Notes: generated by a model from the letters alone, not told the origin. Counted from the stretch's first letter, positions 15,670 through 26,839 are shown. The stretch: DNA of 38,716 bases from Acetobacteraceae bacterium (GCA_947379865.1 CANCOY010000022.1:1-38716); one strand, 5' to 3'. Numbers and translations are program-made.

Positions 15670-16155
15670 ATGAGCGTGAAGCCGAAGAGCGAGCCGAAAG
15701 TGGCCGTCGAGAACGTCGAGAGCATGGTGAAGGCATCGACCGCAGCCGCCCAGGAGCACATCGAGAAGACGGTTGTGATGACCAAGAGCCGTCTTGATGC
15801 CGCCATCAAGAGCCTTGAGGAGATCACCACCTTCTCCACAGGCAATGTTGAGGCTGTGGTTGCCTCCAGCCAGGCGGCGGCAAAGGCCATCGAATCCCTG
15901 AATACCGAGGCGCTGTCTTTCGCCAAGACAAGCTTCGAGGGCAGCATGGCCGCCGCAAAGGCAATGGCTGCCGCCAAGAGCCTGCAGGAAATCGTTGATC
16001 TCCAGAACACCTTCTCCAAGAGCGCGATTGACGGCTTTGTTGCCCAGTCGACCAAGCTTTCCGAGATGTTCACGCAGCTCTCCAAGGAAGCCATGCAGCC
16101 GCTCAGCACCCGCATGACTGCCACGGTCGAGAAGATGCGCCTTCGGGCCGCCTGA
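15670..16155 (+). CDS. Phasin family protein (PHB granule-associated)
   Basis: The ATG at 15670 has an AAGGAG ribosome site 7 bases upstream and gives a 161-residue, Ala/Lys/Glu-rich, almost wholly helical protein. The central part (about 60-140, with GNVEAVVASSQAAAKAIESL, AKTSFEGSMAAAKAMAAAKS and QEIVDLQNTFSKSAIDGF) is the Phasin_2 pattern. Phasins coat polyhydroxybutyrate granules and control their number and size. The promoter carries a PhaR-type operator, and the gene ends in a strong terminator, so it is a single-gene unit. Reading the frame further upstream (to 15547) would add unrelated sequence across the promoter. Confidence 0.9.
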   Translation: MSVKPKSEPKVAVENVESMVKASTAAAQEHIEKTVVMTKSRLDAAIKSLEEITTFSTGNVEAVVASSQAAAKAIESLNTEALSFAKTSFEGSMAAAKAMAAAKSLQEIVDLQNTFSKSAIDGFVAQSTKLSEMFTQLSKEAMQPLSTRMTATVEKMRLRAA

Positions 16156-16174
16156 TTTTTCGCACCGCAAACGG

Positions 16175-16207
16175 AGGCCCGGCTGGCAACAGCCGGGCCT
16201 TTTTTGT
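16175..16207 (+). terminator. Rho-independent terminator of the phasin gene
   Basis: A perfect 10-bp stem (AGGCCCGGCT, 16175-16184, with its complement 16191-16200) has a 6-base loop and is followed by six T residues and GTTGG. It lies 20 bases past the phasin stop codon. Confidence 0.9.
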
Positions 16208-16303
16208 TGGGAGGCTGATTTTGCTGGCGATGGAAGTGCTGACCTGCGTTGCGCCAGCCCATCGGCGGGTCATACTGTAGGGCGAAGTTTGGAGGGGTCA
16301 GGG

Positions 16304-16714
16304 ATGGACGGGGCGGTCGATTTTTCAACACTGCAGCTTACCGAGAAGCCGAATCAGTATCTGGTCTGTCCGGCAGGTGAATGCGGCGGCCAGGCTCATA
16401 TGGCGAGCCCGGTCTTTGAAGTGCCCGTCGCTGCCCTCAAGGATGCCTGGAGCCACATGCTGGCAAACCAGCCCCGCATCGAGGTGCTGGGCGAGGACAG
16501 CGAAACGAACCAGATTGTCGTGGTTCAGCGCTCCAAGCTGATGCACTTTCCAGATACCGTAACTGTTGCCTTCGTACCCCTTGGCGAGAAGCGCTCTACG
16601 CTCTACGTCTATAGCCGGTCGACCTATGGGTACTCGGACCTTGGGGTCAATGCCGAGCGCATTCAGGCCTGGCTTGCGGCGCTTGCGGCCGATCCGGCGG
16701 TGGCGAAGAAATAG
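16304..16714 (+). CDS. DUF1499 domain-containing protein
   Basis: The ATG at 16304 has GGAGGGG about 6 bases upstream and gives 136 residues. The DUF1499 pattern is clear: KPNQYLVCP near the start, a central DAWSHMLANQPRIEVLGED, and the C-terminal YVYSRSTYGYSDLGVNAERIQAWLAAL, where the SR...G.SDLGVN signature is diagnostic. There is no signal peptide, so it is probably cytoplasmic. The molecular function of DUF1499 is not established. It lies between the phasin terminator and clpS on the same strand. Confidence 0.85.
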   Translation: MDGAVDFSTLQLTEKPNQYLVCPAGECGGQAHMASPVFEVPVAALKDAWSHMLANQPRIEVLGEDSETNQIVVVQRSKLMHFPDTVTVAFVPLGEKRSTLYVYSRSTYGYSDLGVNAERIQAWLAALAADPAVAKK

Positions 16715-16825
16715 GGCCTGTCCCGGGCGCACGGCGCCGGATGGGATTTTGATGCCTTTGGGGCCCCTACAGCCGTAGGGCTCCGGATCATGGATGGGGT
16801 GCCGAGTGTCTGTTAGGGTAAGTAC

Positions 16826-17152
16826 ATGACGGACCAAAAGCGCGGTGAGGACGACGGCGTTTCAATCGGCGTAATCACCCAGACAAAACCAAAGACGCAG
16901 AAGCCCTCGATGTACAAGGTGCTTTTGCTGAACGACGATTACACGCCGATGGAGTTCGTCGTGCATGTGCTGGAGCGGTTCTTTCAGAAGAACCGTGAAG
17001 AAGCGACACAGATCATGCTCCATGTGCATCAGCGCGGGATCGGGGTCTGTGGGGTCTACACATTCGAAGTTGCCGAGACCAAGGTCACCCAGGTGACTGA
17101 TTTTGCCCGCAAGCATTCCCATCCATTGCAGTGCACGATGGAAAAGGATTAG
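16826..17152 (+). CDS. clpS: ATP-dependent Clp protease adaptor ClpS
   Basis: This 108-residue adaptor delivers N-degron substrates to ClpAP. An unstructured N-terminal tail (about 1-28) is followed by the folded core with MYKVLLLNDDYTPMEFVVHVL, where the DDYTPMEF segment shapes the N-end-residue pocket, and by HVHQRGIGVCGVYTFEVAETK, the conserved ClpA-contacting region. Length and motifs are typical. The clpA gene follows on the same strand after about 150 bases, the usual alphaproteobacterial arrangement. Confidence 0.95.
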   Translation: MTDQKRGEDDGVSIGVITQTKPKTQKPSMYKVLLLNDDYTPMEFVVHVLERFFQKNREEATQIMLHVHQRGIGVCGVYTFEVAETKVTQVTDFARKHSHPLQCTMEKD

Positions 17153-17303
17153 CCGACAGGGCAGGACCGGCCAGGCAGGTCGAGTAACTCATTCTGGCGG
17201 TGCGCCCCCGCGTAGCCGTCAGCACTATTGGCAGTCCATCCGGACCGTCGCATCATCTTCACCGTCCGCCGTCGCGGGCGGACCAAGCGGAGGGCCGGTC
17301 AAC

Positions 17304-19631
<2,328 letters not shown>

Positions 19632-19655
19632 GGCGCGCTTCGGAGGCCAAACACG

Positions 19656-19690
19656 AAACCCCGCCGGGCAACCGGCGGGGTTTTTCTTTT
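19656..19690 (+). terminator. Rho-independent terminator of clpA
   Basis: A perfect 12-bp stem (AAACCCCGCCGG, 19656-19667; complement 19672-19683) with a GCAA tetraloop is followed by TTCTTTT. It lies 24 bases after clpA. The A/T ends of the stem allow some activity on the other strand, where the carbonic anhydrase gene converges from 19715. Confidence 0.9.
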
Positions 19691-19714
19691 GGTGCAGGTG
19701 GGGGAGGGCGGAGC

Positions 19715-20254
19715 CTAGTCGATTACAGGTCCGGCAACCGGCTTCAGCTCGGCCCGGAAGCGCTTCCAGTTTTCGACATAGTGCAGGGCCGAGCCTTCCA
19801 GCATCTGGATTTCATGGGGTTGCAGGGCGCGGACGACCTTGGCGGGGGCGCCCATGATCATGGAGCCGTCGGGGAATTCCTTGCCCTCGGTCACCAGGCT
19901 GTTGGCGCCCACAATGCAGTTGCGGCCAATGCGCGCCCGGTTCAGCACCACGGAATTGATGCCGATCAGGGTGTTATCGCCAATGTCGCAGCCATGCAGC
20001 ATCACCTTGTGCCCGATGGTCACATTGCGTCCGATGGTCAGCTTCAGGCCAGAATCGGTGTGCAGGATGGCGCCGTCCTGCACATTGGAATTCTCGCCGA
20101 TGGTGATCAGATCGTTGTCGGCCCGCACCACGGCATTGAACCAGATCGAGGCGTTCTTCTCGATGCGCACGCGGCCGATGACGATGGCATTGTCGGCGAT
20201 GAAATGGTCGGGTGAGGCAGCGCTCGGCTGGTCTGGCCCCAGGGCATAGATCAT
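19715..20254 (-). CDS. Gamma-carbonic anhydrase family protein
   Basis: This 179-residue left-handed beta-helix protein has hexapeptide repeats through most of its length (IVIGRVRIEKNASIWFNAVVRAD, IGENSNVQDGAILHTD, LTIGRNVTIGHKVMLHGCDIGDNTLIGI). Metal-binding histidines are kept in the ILHTD and TIGHKVMLHG segments. Family members are trimeric and either hydrate CO2 or act as metal-binding chaperone-like proteins (YrdA/CaiE/PaaY group); the sequence does not separate these. It lies 27 bases downstream of an MFS transporter on the same strand, so the two are probably co-transcribed. Confidence 0.88.
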   Translation of the reverse strand: MIYALGPDQPSAASPDHFIADNAIVIGRVRIEKNASIWFNAVVRADNDLITIGENSNVQDGAILHTDSGLKLTIGRNVTIGHKVMLHGCDIGDNTLIGINSVVLNRARIGRNCIVGANSLVTEGKEFPDGSMIMGAPAKVVRALQPHEIQMLEGSALHYVENWKRFRAELKPVAGPVID

Positions 20255-20281
20255 GGGTGGATTCCTTGGTATTGCACGTGA

Positions 20282-21565
20282 TCAGGCCCGTTCCGGGGCC
20301 GTTTCTTCCAGGCTTCGGGAGGCAGTTTCGGGCAGAAACAGCAGCACCACCAGCGCAGCAACGGGGGCGGCCGCCAGCATCCAGGCGGTGGCCAGCGAGG
20401 CAACGCCGGCCAGGGGCACCAGCAGGCCGTGCACCGCCAGCCCGGCCCCGGCGGCGCCAGCCCAGAACAGGGTGCGGGCGGCCGAGGCCGTGGAGCGGTA
20501 GGACGTGGGAAACAGTTCCGCCGCAAAGGCGCTGAGCGTCACGTCAACGGCAAAGAAGGTAAAGATCGCCGCCAGCCAGCCCACGGGCAGCACCCAGCCA
20601 GACCCCGTGTAGAAGACGGCAAACAGCGCACTGTTGGCGAGAATGGCCCCCGCCAGCACGCGCCTGCGCCCAAACCTGTCCGACAGGCGCCCGGCCATGA
20701 GATTGCCCAGCATGGCAAAGCCACCCACTACGATATAGAGAAGGCCGACCTGGCCCGGGCTATAGGCATGCTCGGTCTGGAGATATTTGGAGATGTAAAG
20801 AAGGCTGGCGGCCACGGCAAAGGAATAAGGGATGGTCACCCCCGCCACCGCTGCAAGCCGCCCCGGGTAGGTGAGGGCCAGCGCCTTGAGCGGGCCGAAC
20901 ACGGCCAAAGAGGCGCCGGGCTCGCGGCTGGCGGCAAAAGCCTGGAACCGCTCCGTCTCCTCAAGGTTGCGCCGCAGATAAATCAGGGCGAACAGCGGAA
21001 TGGCACCCAGCACATAAAGGGCGCGCCAGCCAAAGGGCAGCATGCCCACAAAGCCGAACACCAGGGCAGCCCAGCCATGGCCGAGCGAGCCAAGGGCGGC
21101 CAGCGCGCCAATGCCCCAGCCCCGGGCGCTGGCATCCAGTTCCTCGGCCACCACGACAAACGACAGCATCTCCTCAGCCCCCATGAAGGCCCGGCTGGCA
21201 ATCTGGCAGGCGACGAACTGTTCCGGCGTCTGGGCAAAGGCGGTGGCGACGGTGGCCAGGGCAACGCCTGCGATGGTGATCATCAAAAGGCGCCGGCGCC
21301 CCATGCGGTCGGCCAGCATGGCGAGGAAAAAGGCCGGGATCACGCCAATGCGGATCAGCCCCGTGATCCCGCCAAGGGAGGCCTCGTCTATGCCAAGGCC
21401 CGCCTGGATCTGGGGCAATGCCAGGCTGAAGATGCCAAGGTCATATTGGTTGACCAGATAGGCAATGCCCACCAGCAGGACGACGCGCATCTGCCGCCCC
21501 GGCAGCTTGCCAGGGGGCGTCAACATCAGCCTCAGCGACTGTAGCAAAGTGCGCACTCCCGACAT
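20282..21565 (-). CDS. MFS transporter
   Basis: This 427-residue inner-membrane protein has 12 predicted spans in two halves. The first cytoplasmic loop carries the MFS signature ADRMGRRRLLM (about 85-95) and the second half has the equivalent GRLSDRFGRRRVLAG. The QYDLGIFSLALPQIQAGLGI opening and the AEELDASARGWGIGALAALGSLG segment resemble the sugar/aromatic-acid and metabolite:H+ symporter branch. The substrate is unknown. The carbonic anhydrase-like gene follows, and a PuuC-like aldehyde dehydrogenase is transcribed divergently, 155 bases away. Confidence 0.85.
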   Translation of the reverse strand: MSGVRTLLQSLRLMLTPPGKLPGRQMRVVLLVGIAYLVNQYDLGIFSLALPQIQAGLGIDEASLGGITGLIRIGVIPAFFLAMLADRMGRRRLLMITIAGVALATVATAFAQTPEQFVACQIASRAFMGAEEMLSFVVVAEELDASARGWGIGALAALGSLGHGWAALVFGFVGMLPFGWRALYVLGAIPLFALIYLRRNLEETERFQAFAASREPGASLAVFGPLKALALTYPGRLAAVAGVTIPYSFAVAASLLYISKYLQTEHAYSPGQVGLLYIVVGGFAMLGNLMAGRLSDRFGRRRVLAGAILANSALFAVFYTGSGWVLPVGWLAAIFTFFAVDVTLSAFAAELFPTSYRSTASAARTLFWAGAAGAGLAVHGLLVPLAGVASLATAWMLAAAPVAALVVLLFLPETASRSLEETAPERA

Positions 21566-21720
21566 CGGCCATCTCCCGCAGGTGCGGCAGATTGGGGGAT
21601 GCTGTGGCCCCCGTCCATAGGCGGTGCAGGCACGCCCTGCGGACGTGGAAAACTGGGTGCGGACAGGCCCGGATACGCGTCATACTTGGGGCATGTTCCT
21701 GCCATGAGGAGGCCTTGGAG

Positions 21721-23235
21721 ATGACCACCGATTCACTCGCCAGCCGCGACGCCCGCACCTGGGCCAAGCGGGCTTCAGCCCTCAAGTTCGAGACCCGTCA
21801 TTTCATTGACGGCGCCTTTCAGGACAGTGCGCGCGCCAGCCGGTTTCCGGTGATCAACCCGGCCACCGGCGAGGTTCTGACCGAGGTGCCGGCAGGCTCG
21901 GCGCGCGACATTGATCGCGCGGTGAAGTCGGCACGCAAGGCGTTCAATTCCCGCGTCTGGAGCCGGATGGCCCCGCGCGACCGGGCCGCCATCATCAGCC
22001 GCTTTGCCGACCTGATCGAGGCCAATGCCGAAAGCTTTGCCCTGCTCGATACCCTGTGCATGGGCAAGCCGATCTCTGACATGCTGAACATCGACATCCC
22101 CCAGGCGGTGATGACGTTCCGTTATTTCGCCGAGGCCATCGACAAGATCGAGGGCGCCGTTACCGCAACGGATACGGCTGCCTTTCACTATATCCTGCGC
22201 GAGCCCCTGGGCGTGGTGGGCTGTGTGGTGCCGTGGAACTATCCGCTTCTCATGTCGTCATGGAAGGTGGCGCCAGCGCTGGCAGCCGGTAACACCGTCG
22301 TCCTGAAGCCTGCAGAACAGTCGCCCCTGTCCGGCCTGCTGATGGCCCAGCTGTTCGCCGAGGCCGGCGGCCCGCCGGGTGTGTTCAACGTGGTCAATGG
22401 CCTGGGCGAGACCGCAGGCCGGGCCCTTGGCCTGCACCCCGACGTGAACAAGATCGCCTTCACCGGTTCGACCGAGGTGGGCAAGATGATGCTGGTCTAT
22501 GCCGGCCAGTCCAACATGAAGCGGGTCAGCCTCGAATGTGGAGGCAAGACCCCGCAGATCTTCCTTGCCGATCTGGAGGATCTGGATACCGCCGTCACCT
22601 ACGCCATCAACGGCATTTTCGGCAACATGGGCGAGGTGTGTAACGCGGGGTCGCGCCTGCTGGTGGACAAGAAGCTGCATGACGATTTCGTGCACCGCTT
22701 CATCGAAAAGGGCAGGCAAGCCTATCGGCCCGGCAACCCGCTGGACCCCGGCACCAACATGGGTCCCCTGGTGACGGCGCAGCAGCAAAAGCGCGTGCTG
22801 GGCTATGTGAAGAAGGGTCAGGCCGAAGGGGCGCGGCTGGAATTTGGTGGCGATGTGCCGGGGAATCTTGGCAAGGGGTCGTTCGTCAATCCGGCCCTGT
22901 TCAGCCGGGTGAAGAATTCCATGACCATCGCCCAGGAAGAAATCTTCGGGCCGGTTGCCAGCGTGATCCCCGTCAACGGCATTGATGATGCCATCCGCAT
23001 CGCCAATGACTCGATCTATGGGCTGGCGGCCGCCGTCTGGACGCGTGACCTGGCGACAGCCCATCGGGCGGTCCGCGACCTTGAGGCAGGCGTGATCTGG
23101 GTCAACTGCTTTGATCATGGCGACATGACCCAGCCCTTTGGTGGCTACAAGCAGTCCGGGCAGGGGCGCGACAAGTGCTTCGAGAGCCTGCTGGGATATA
23201 CCCAGACCAAGTCGGCATGGATCCATCTTGGCTGA
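21721..23235 (+). CDS. NAD(P)-dependent aldehyde dehydrogenase, PuuC-like
   Basis: The ATG at 21721 has AGGAGG 8 bases upstream and gives 504 residues. Class 1/2 ALDH motifs are complete: VVPWNYPLLMSSWKVAPALAAG (Rossmann/oxyanion Asn), FTGSTEVGK, catalytic Glu272 in LECGGK, catalytic Cys307 in GEVCNAGSRLL, EEIFGPV and PFGGYKQSGQGRDK. The tail DHGDMTQPFGGYKQSG and the AVWTRDLATAHR stretch are closest to gamma-glutamyl-gamma-aminobutyraldehyde dehydrogenase (PuuC), so an amino-aldehyde from polyamine breakdown is a plausible substrate. Other aldehydes are possible. It is divergent from the MFS gene. A GC-rich hairpin (23254-23289) without a T tract follows it. Confidence 0.88.
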   Translation: MTTDSLASRDARTWAKRASALKFETRHFIDGAFQDSARASRFPVINPATGEVLTEVPAGSARDIDRAVKSARKAFNSRVWSRMAPRDRAAIISRFADLIEANAESFALLDTLCMGKPISDMLNIDIPQAVMTFRYFAEAIDKIEGAVTATDTAAFHYILREPLGVVGCVVPWNYPLLMSSWKVAPALAAGNTVVLKPAEQSPLSGLLMAQLFAEAGGPPGVFNVVNGLGETAGRALGLHPDVNKIAFTGSTEVGKMMLVYAGQSNMKRVSLECGGKTPQIFLADLEDLDTAVTYAINGIFGNMGEVCNAGSRLLVDKKLHDDFVHRFIEKGRQAYRPGNPLDPGTNMGPLVTAQQQKRVLGYVKKGQAEGARLEFGGDVPGNLGKGSFVNPALFSRVKNSMTIAQEEIFGPVASVIPVNGIDDAIRIANDSIYGLAAAVWTRDLATAHRAVRDLEAGVIWVNCFDHGDMTQPFGGYKQSGQGRDKCFESLLGYTQTKSAWIHLG

Positions 23236-23253
23236 AACGGCTTGATGAACTGA

Positions 23254-23289
23254 GGGGGGCGGGGCGACACGGTTGCCGCGCCGCCCCCC
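23254..23289 (+). other. GC-rich hairpin after the aldehyde dehydrogenase gene
   Basis: Arms GGGGGGCGG (23254-23262) and CCGCCCCCC (23281-23289) flank an 18-base loop, 18 bases past the dehydrogenase stop. No T tract follows, so intrinsic termination is doubtful; it could protect the 3' end or slow polymerase. Confidence 0.4.
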
Positions 23290-23325
23290 GTCGGGCACTC
23301 TCCGAGCATGCCCATGAGGGAGAGG

Positions 23326-24045
23326 ATGGCAGACCCCTACGACGCGCCTTTGCGAACCGACAGGCCGGCCAGAACATGGCCTTGGCACAGGGTTCTGCTG
23401 GGCCTGGCAGGGGCTGCATTGCTCGCCAGTATCTCGGGTCTTGCGGTCACAGCCCTGCTCCAGCCCTCGCCCCAGACTGAGGCGGCCTGTGGCACCCCGC
23501 CCTGCGTGCTGGCGCCCCTGCCGCCGGCTGAGGTGGTCATGCGGCTGCCCCCGGGATCCCTGCCTGACGTCGTCCCGACAGCAGAAGCGGCGGCCCCTTT
23601 GCCTGAACAGGGAGGTGCCGCTTTGCCAGAGCCTGCCCCCGTGGCGATGGATCCGGGCCTGACGCCGCCGCCCGCACCCGCCCAGGCTTATGAACTGTCG
23701 TCTTCCGCCCTGCCGCCGCTGGCAGAAGTCGAGGTGGCAAAGCGGCCAGAGCCGAAAAAACCCCGCGACATCCTGCTGCCGGGGGAGATCATGAAGCCAG
23801 AGCGGCAGAATGCCGCGCCAGTCATGGGGGCCTATAAGCCGCGAACGGCTGCAAGGCCGGCGCCGCCGCCCCTCAAGCCCCTGCGACCAGCAGAAAAAGC
23901 GCCGCCCCGTCCCTATACGGTAACGACAACACGGCCCGCTGGCGCGGTTGGTATCCGCCTTGGCCCCTGTGGGCCGGCCGTCCCCCGTTATCAGGTTGAG
24001 GGTGTGGAGGTCGATGCATTCGGTCGGCCCTGCGGTCCATCCTGA
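23326..24045 (+). CDS. Proline-rich single-pass membrane protein, unknown function
   Basis: From the ATG at 23326 (GAGGGAGAGG directly upstream) the product is about 239 residues; ATG 23308 is an alternative. A short cytoplasmic tail is followed by one hydrophobic segment (about 22-45) and then by a long Pro/Ala-rich, low-complexity region, so it is probably anchored in the inner membrane with the rest in the periplasm. The C-terminus holds two Cys-Gly-Pro elements (GPCGPA and RPCGPS) about 25 residues apart, and two more cysteines follow the membrane segment. No known domain is recognised. The base composition fits its neighbours. Confidence 0.55.
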   Translation: MADPYDAPLRTDRPARTWPWHRVLLGLAGAALLASISGLAVTALLQPSPQTEAACGTPPCVLAPLPPAEVVMRLPPGSLPDVVPTAEAAAPLPEQGGAALPEPAPVAMDPGLTPPPAPAQAYELSSSALPPLAEVEVAKRPEPKKPRDILLPGEIMKPERQNAAPVMGAYKPRTAARPAPPPLKPLRPAEKAPPRPYTVTTTRPAGAVGIRLGPCGPAVPRYQVEGVEVDAFGRPCGPS

Positions 24046-24098
24046 CCGCTGCACGCGTTTTGGTCGACAATTTGGTTGTATCCCTCGCCCCGGAATGT

Positions 24099-24158
24099 TG
24101 ACGCGGGCGTCAGACTGGCTAAGTTTGCCGCCCTGTTGTGCTGGTCATTGGACCAGCA
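24099..24158 (+). promoter_or_regulatory. Palindromic operator candidates upstream of the first RND gene
   Basis: Two perfect inverted repeats lie in the 238-base gap before the first exporter. TGACGC-GG-GCGTCA spans 24099-24112. TGCTGGTC-ATTG-GACCAGCA spans 24139-24158, with 8-bp arms and a 4-base spacer, the size of a typical TetR- or GntR-family dimer site. A weak -35-like TTGACG (24098-24103) overlaps the first. No regulator gene is adjacent, so the binding protein is unknown. Confidence 0.5.
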
Positions 24159-24283
24159 TCGAAATCCAGTCTGGGGCATCGAGTCCCTGGCAAATCCTTT
24201 AAACCGTCGGGCAACAGGCGGGTTCAGAACACAGAGTGGAACATCAACGCGGGACTGTTTGCCGCGAGGGAGAGGCGTAGGTT

Positions 24284-26839
24284 ATGCAGATTTCCGATCA
24301 ACGCTCGCCGGGGATGGCGAAAGTGGAAACGGTCGTTTTCCGTTTCCGGGCCTATATCCTCGCGGTGCTCGCCGTGCTCACGGTGGTCATGGCGTTCAAT
24401 GCCGCCCAGCTCCGCATGGATGCCGGCTTCACCAAGATGCTGCCCATCGGTCACGAGTACATCAAGACCTTCCAGCAATATGCCGAGGGCCGCTTTGCCG
24501 GCGCCAACCGTGTCATCGTGGTGCTCTCGCTTGATTGCGGCATCGACAAGACCACCCGCGTCAACATTGCCAAGGAAGGCAATGCCAAGGACGAGTGTGT
24601 GCTTGCCAACGGCAAGAAGCAGGGCGACATCTATAACCCTGAATTCCTCAACACCCTGAAGGATGCCACGAACGACGTGTTCTTCATTCCGGGTGTCGAT
24701 CGCGGCAGCGTGACGTCCATCTGGACCCCGAACACGCGCTTCTTCCAGATCAACGAAGACGGCATCGCCTCTGGCGACGTGGTTCCCGCGACCAACCCGC
24801 TCGACGACATGGGCCTGCTGCGCACCAATGCGGGCAAGGCCAATCTCGTGGGCCGTCTGGTTTCCAATGACTTGCGTTCGGCCATGATCATCGCCGACCT
24901 TCAGGATATCGATCCCACCACGCGTGAGCGCCTTGACTACTTCAAGGTCGCCAAGCTGCTGGAGGATGGCATCCGCGGCAAATATGCCTCGGACAAGATC
25001 GATGTGAAGATCATCGGCTTCTCCAAGCTGATCGGCGACATCGCCGATGGCGCCAAGTCTGTGTTCAAGTTCTTCGCGGTGGCCTTCCTGCTTACCGTGC
25101 TGTGCCTCTACATCTACTGCCGCTCGTGGATCCTGACAGCGGTGACGGTATCTTCGTCACTGTGCTCGCTGATCTGGCAATTCGGCTTCCTGCACCTGCT
25201 TGGCTACGGCCTTGATCCGCTGGCGGTGCTGGTTCCCTTCCTGGTGTTTGCCATCGGCGTGTCCCACGGCGTGCAGCAGGTCAATATGGCCGGCGCTGAA
25301 ATTGCCGCCGGCAAGACCAAGGAGCAGGCGGCGCGTGACACCTTCACGTTCCTTCTGGTGCCGGGTGTCGTGGCGCTGTCCACCTGCCTGGCTGGTTTCG
25401 CCACCCTCTACATCATCCCGATCCAGATGATCCGCGAGCTGGCCGTTACCGCCTCGGTCGGCATTTCGCTCAAGATCATCTCCAACCTGATCATGCTGCC
25501 GCTGCTGGTCTCCTATGTGGCGCCAACCCGCGAATATGCGGCACGCGTGCAGAAGTCCATGGCAAGCCGCGAGCGGTACTGGCCCTATGTGGCCAAGATC
25601 GCACTGCCCCGCAATGCGTTCATCATGATCGCTGTCTGCCTTGTACTGGGTGCGTTTGGCTCATTCCTCTCACATGGCTTCAAGCCGGCGGCGAACTTTG
25701 TGCACCGCGGTTGGGATGGCGAGCCAGAGGGCGTTGTCGCCAATATCCTGAACAACATCTCGCGCGGCATTCAGATCGGCGACGTGCATGCCGGTGCCGC
25801 AGAACTGCGGCCCTACAGCCGCTATAACCTTGATGCCAGCTACATCACGCGGAACTTCGACCTGGGCCTCAACGTGATCACGGTCATCGTGGAGGTGCCC
25901 GAAGGCGCCTGCGTCGATTACCCGGTCATGGGCCTGCTGGACCGTTTCCAGTGGCGGATGGCAAATATCGAGGGCGTGCAGTCGTCGGTTGGTCTGCCGA
26001 TCATGGCAAAGCAGCTGGGCGTTCTGTTCCGCGAGGGCAATCTCAAGTGGCATTCCCTGCCGCGCAACTCGGCGGTCATCGCCCAGTCGGTTGGCCAGAT
26101 CCAGCCTGACTCCGGCATGCTGAACGAGAAGTGCACGGTGCTGCCGCTGAACATCTACACGACCGACACCATGGCAGCGACCGTCAGGCGCGTGGTGGAT
26201 GCCGTGAAGGAGTTCCGTGCAGAGCCTGTCAACCAGGTCCCGGGTGTCAGCATCCGTCTGGCGACGGGCAATGTGGGCATCACGGCGGCCACCAACGAGG
26301 TTGTGGCAGCCGCCGAGATCCCGATGCTGCTCTACGTCTATGCCGTGGTCATGTCCCTGGTGCTGCTGACCTATCGCGAGTGGCGCGGGTCTTTGTGCTG
26401 TGTGCTGCCGCTGCTGCTGTCGACGATCATCGGCAACATGTTCCTGACGCTCGCGGGCATTGGTCTGAAGATTTCGACCCTGCCGGTGCTGGCCATCGCT
26501 GTGGGTATCGGCGTTGACTATGGCATCTACGAGTACAACCGGATCCAGCGCTACATGGCTGCCGGCCGCAACGCCCACGAGGCCTATCTGCAGGCTCTCA
26601 ACGACGTTGGCTCGGCCACCATGTTCACTGGCTTCACGCTTGCGGTTGGTGTCTCTACCTGGAGCTTCTCGGCGCTGAAGTTCCAGGCGGACATGGGTCT
26701 GCTGCTCACCTTCATGTTTGTCGTGAACATGATCGGTGCCGTCACCCTGCTGCCGGCGCTGATCGCGGCCCTTGAAGCGGTCTTCCCGCGCAAGGTCAGC
26801 GAGACGGCGCCGCCGCCGACCCCGATCCACGGTCACTGA
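24284..26839 (+). CDS. RND/MMPL family exporter (HAE3 type), first of tandem pair
   Basis: This 851-residue inner-membrane transporter (COG1033) has 12 predicted spans in two halves: one at about 22-42, a periplasmic domain, spans at about 259-465, a second periplasmic domain, then spans at about 680-830. The second half has the proton-relay motif GIGVDYGIYE (Asp745). The matching place in the first half reads AIGVSHGVQQ (Ser327, His328), so the carboxylate is missing there. Periplasmic domain 1 has an insertion bounded by Cys85 and Cys105 that the downstream paralogue lacks. Cys543 and Cys617 in domain 2 are shared. Family members export lipids or other amphiphiles using the proton gradient. 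The ATG at 24284 is supported by GGGAGAGGCG and by alignment with the paralogue. No outer-membrane or adaptor gene is adjacent. Confidence 0.88.
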   Translation: MQISDQRSPGMAKVETVVFRFRAYILAVLAVLTVVMAFNAAQLRMDAGFTKMLPIGHEYIKTFQQYAEGRFAGANRVIVVLSLDCGIDKTTRVNIAKEGNAKDECVLANGKKQGDIYNPEFLNTLKDATNDVFFIPGVDRGSVTSIWTPNTRFFQINEDGIASGDVVPATNPLDDMGLLRTNAGKANLVGRLVSNDLRSAMIIADLQDIDPTTRERLDYFKVAKLLEDGIRGKYASDKIDVKIIGFSKLIGDIADGAKSVFKFFAVAFLLTVLCLYIYCRSWILTAVTVSSSLCSLIWQFGFLHLLGYGLDPLAVLVPFLVFAIGVSHGVQQVNMAGAEIAAGKTKEQAARDTFTFLLVPGVVALSTCLAGFATLYIIPIQMIRELAVTASVGISLKIISNLIMLPLLVSYVAPTREYAARVQKSMASRERYWPYVAKIALPRNAFIMIAVCLVLGAFGSFLSHGFKPAANFVHRGWDGEPEGVVANILNNISRGIQIGDVHAGAAELRPYSRYNLDASYITRNFDLGLNVITVIVEVPEGACVDYPVMGLLDRFQWRMANIEGVQSSVGLPIMAKQLGVLFREGNLKWHSLPRNSAVIAQSVGQIQPDSGMLNEKCTVLPLNIYTTDTMAATVRRVVDAVKEFRAEPVNQVPGVSIRLATGNVGITAATNEVVAAAEIPMLLYVYAVVMSLVLLTYREWRGSLCCVLPLLLSTIIGNMFLTLAGIGLKISTLPVLAIAVGIGVDYGIYEYNRIQRYMAAGRNAHEAYLQALNDVGSATMFTGFTLAVGVSTWSFSALKFQADMGLLLTFMFVVNMIGAVTLLPALIAALEAVFPRKVSETAPPPTPIHGH

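Noticed and set aside
16765..16780. Small hairpin CCCTAC-AGCC-GTAGGG before clpS
   Set aside because: Only six base pairs, with no T tract and no clear role; likely chance.
23254..23289. Intrinsic terminator after the aldehyde dehydrogenase
   Set aside because: The stem is strong but no T tract follows, so it is listed only as a hairpin.
22258..24054. 598-codon minus-strand open frame across the aldehyde dehydrogenase and proline-rich genes
   Set aside because: Its product has no recognisable domain and is rich in Gly, Arg, Gln and His, as expected for the reverse of GC-rich coding DNA; the plus-strand genes have clear motifs and ribosome sites.
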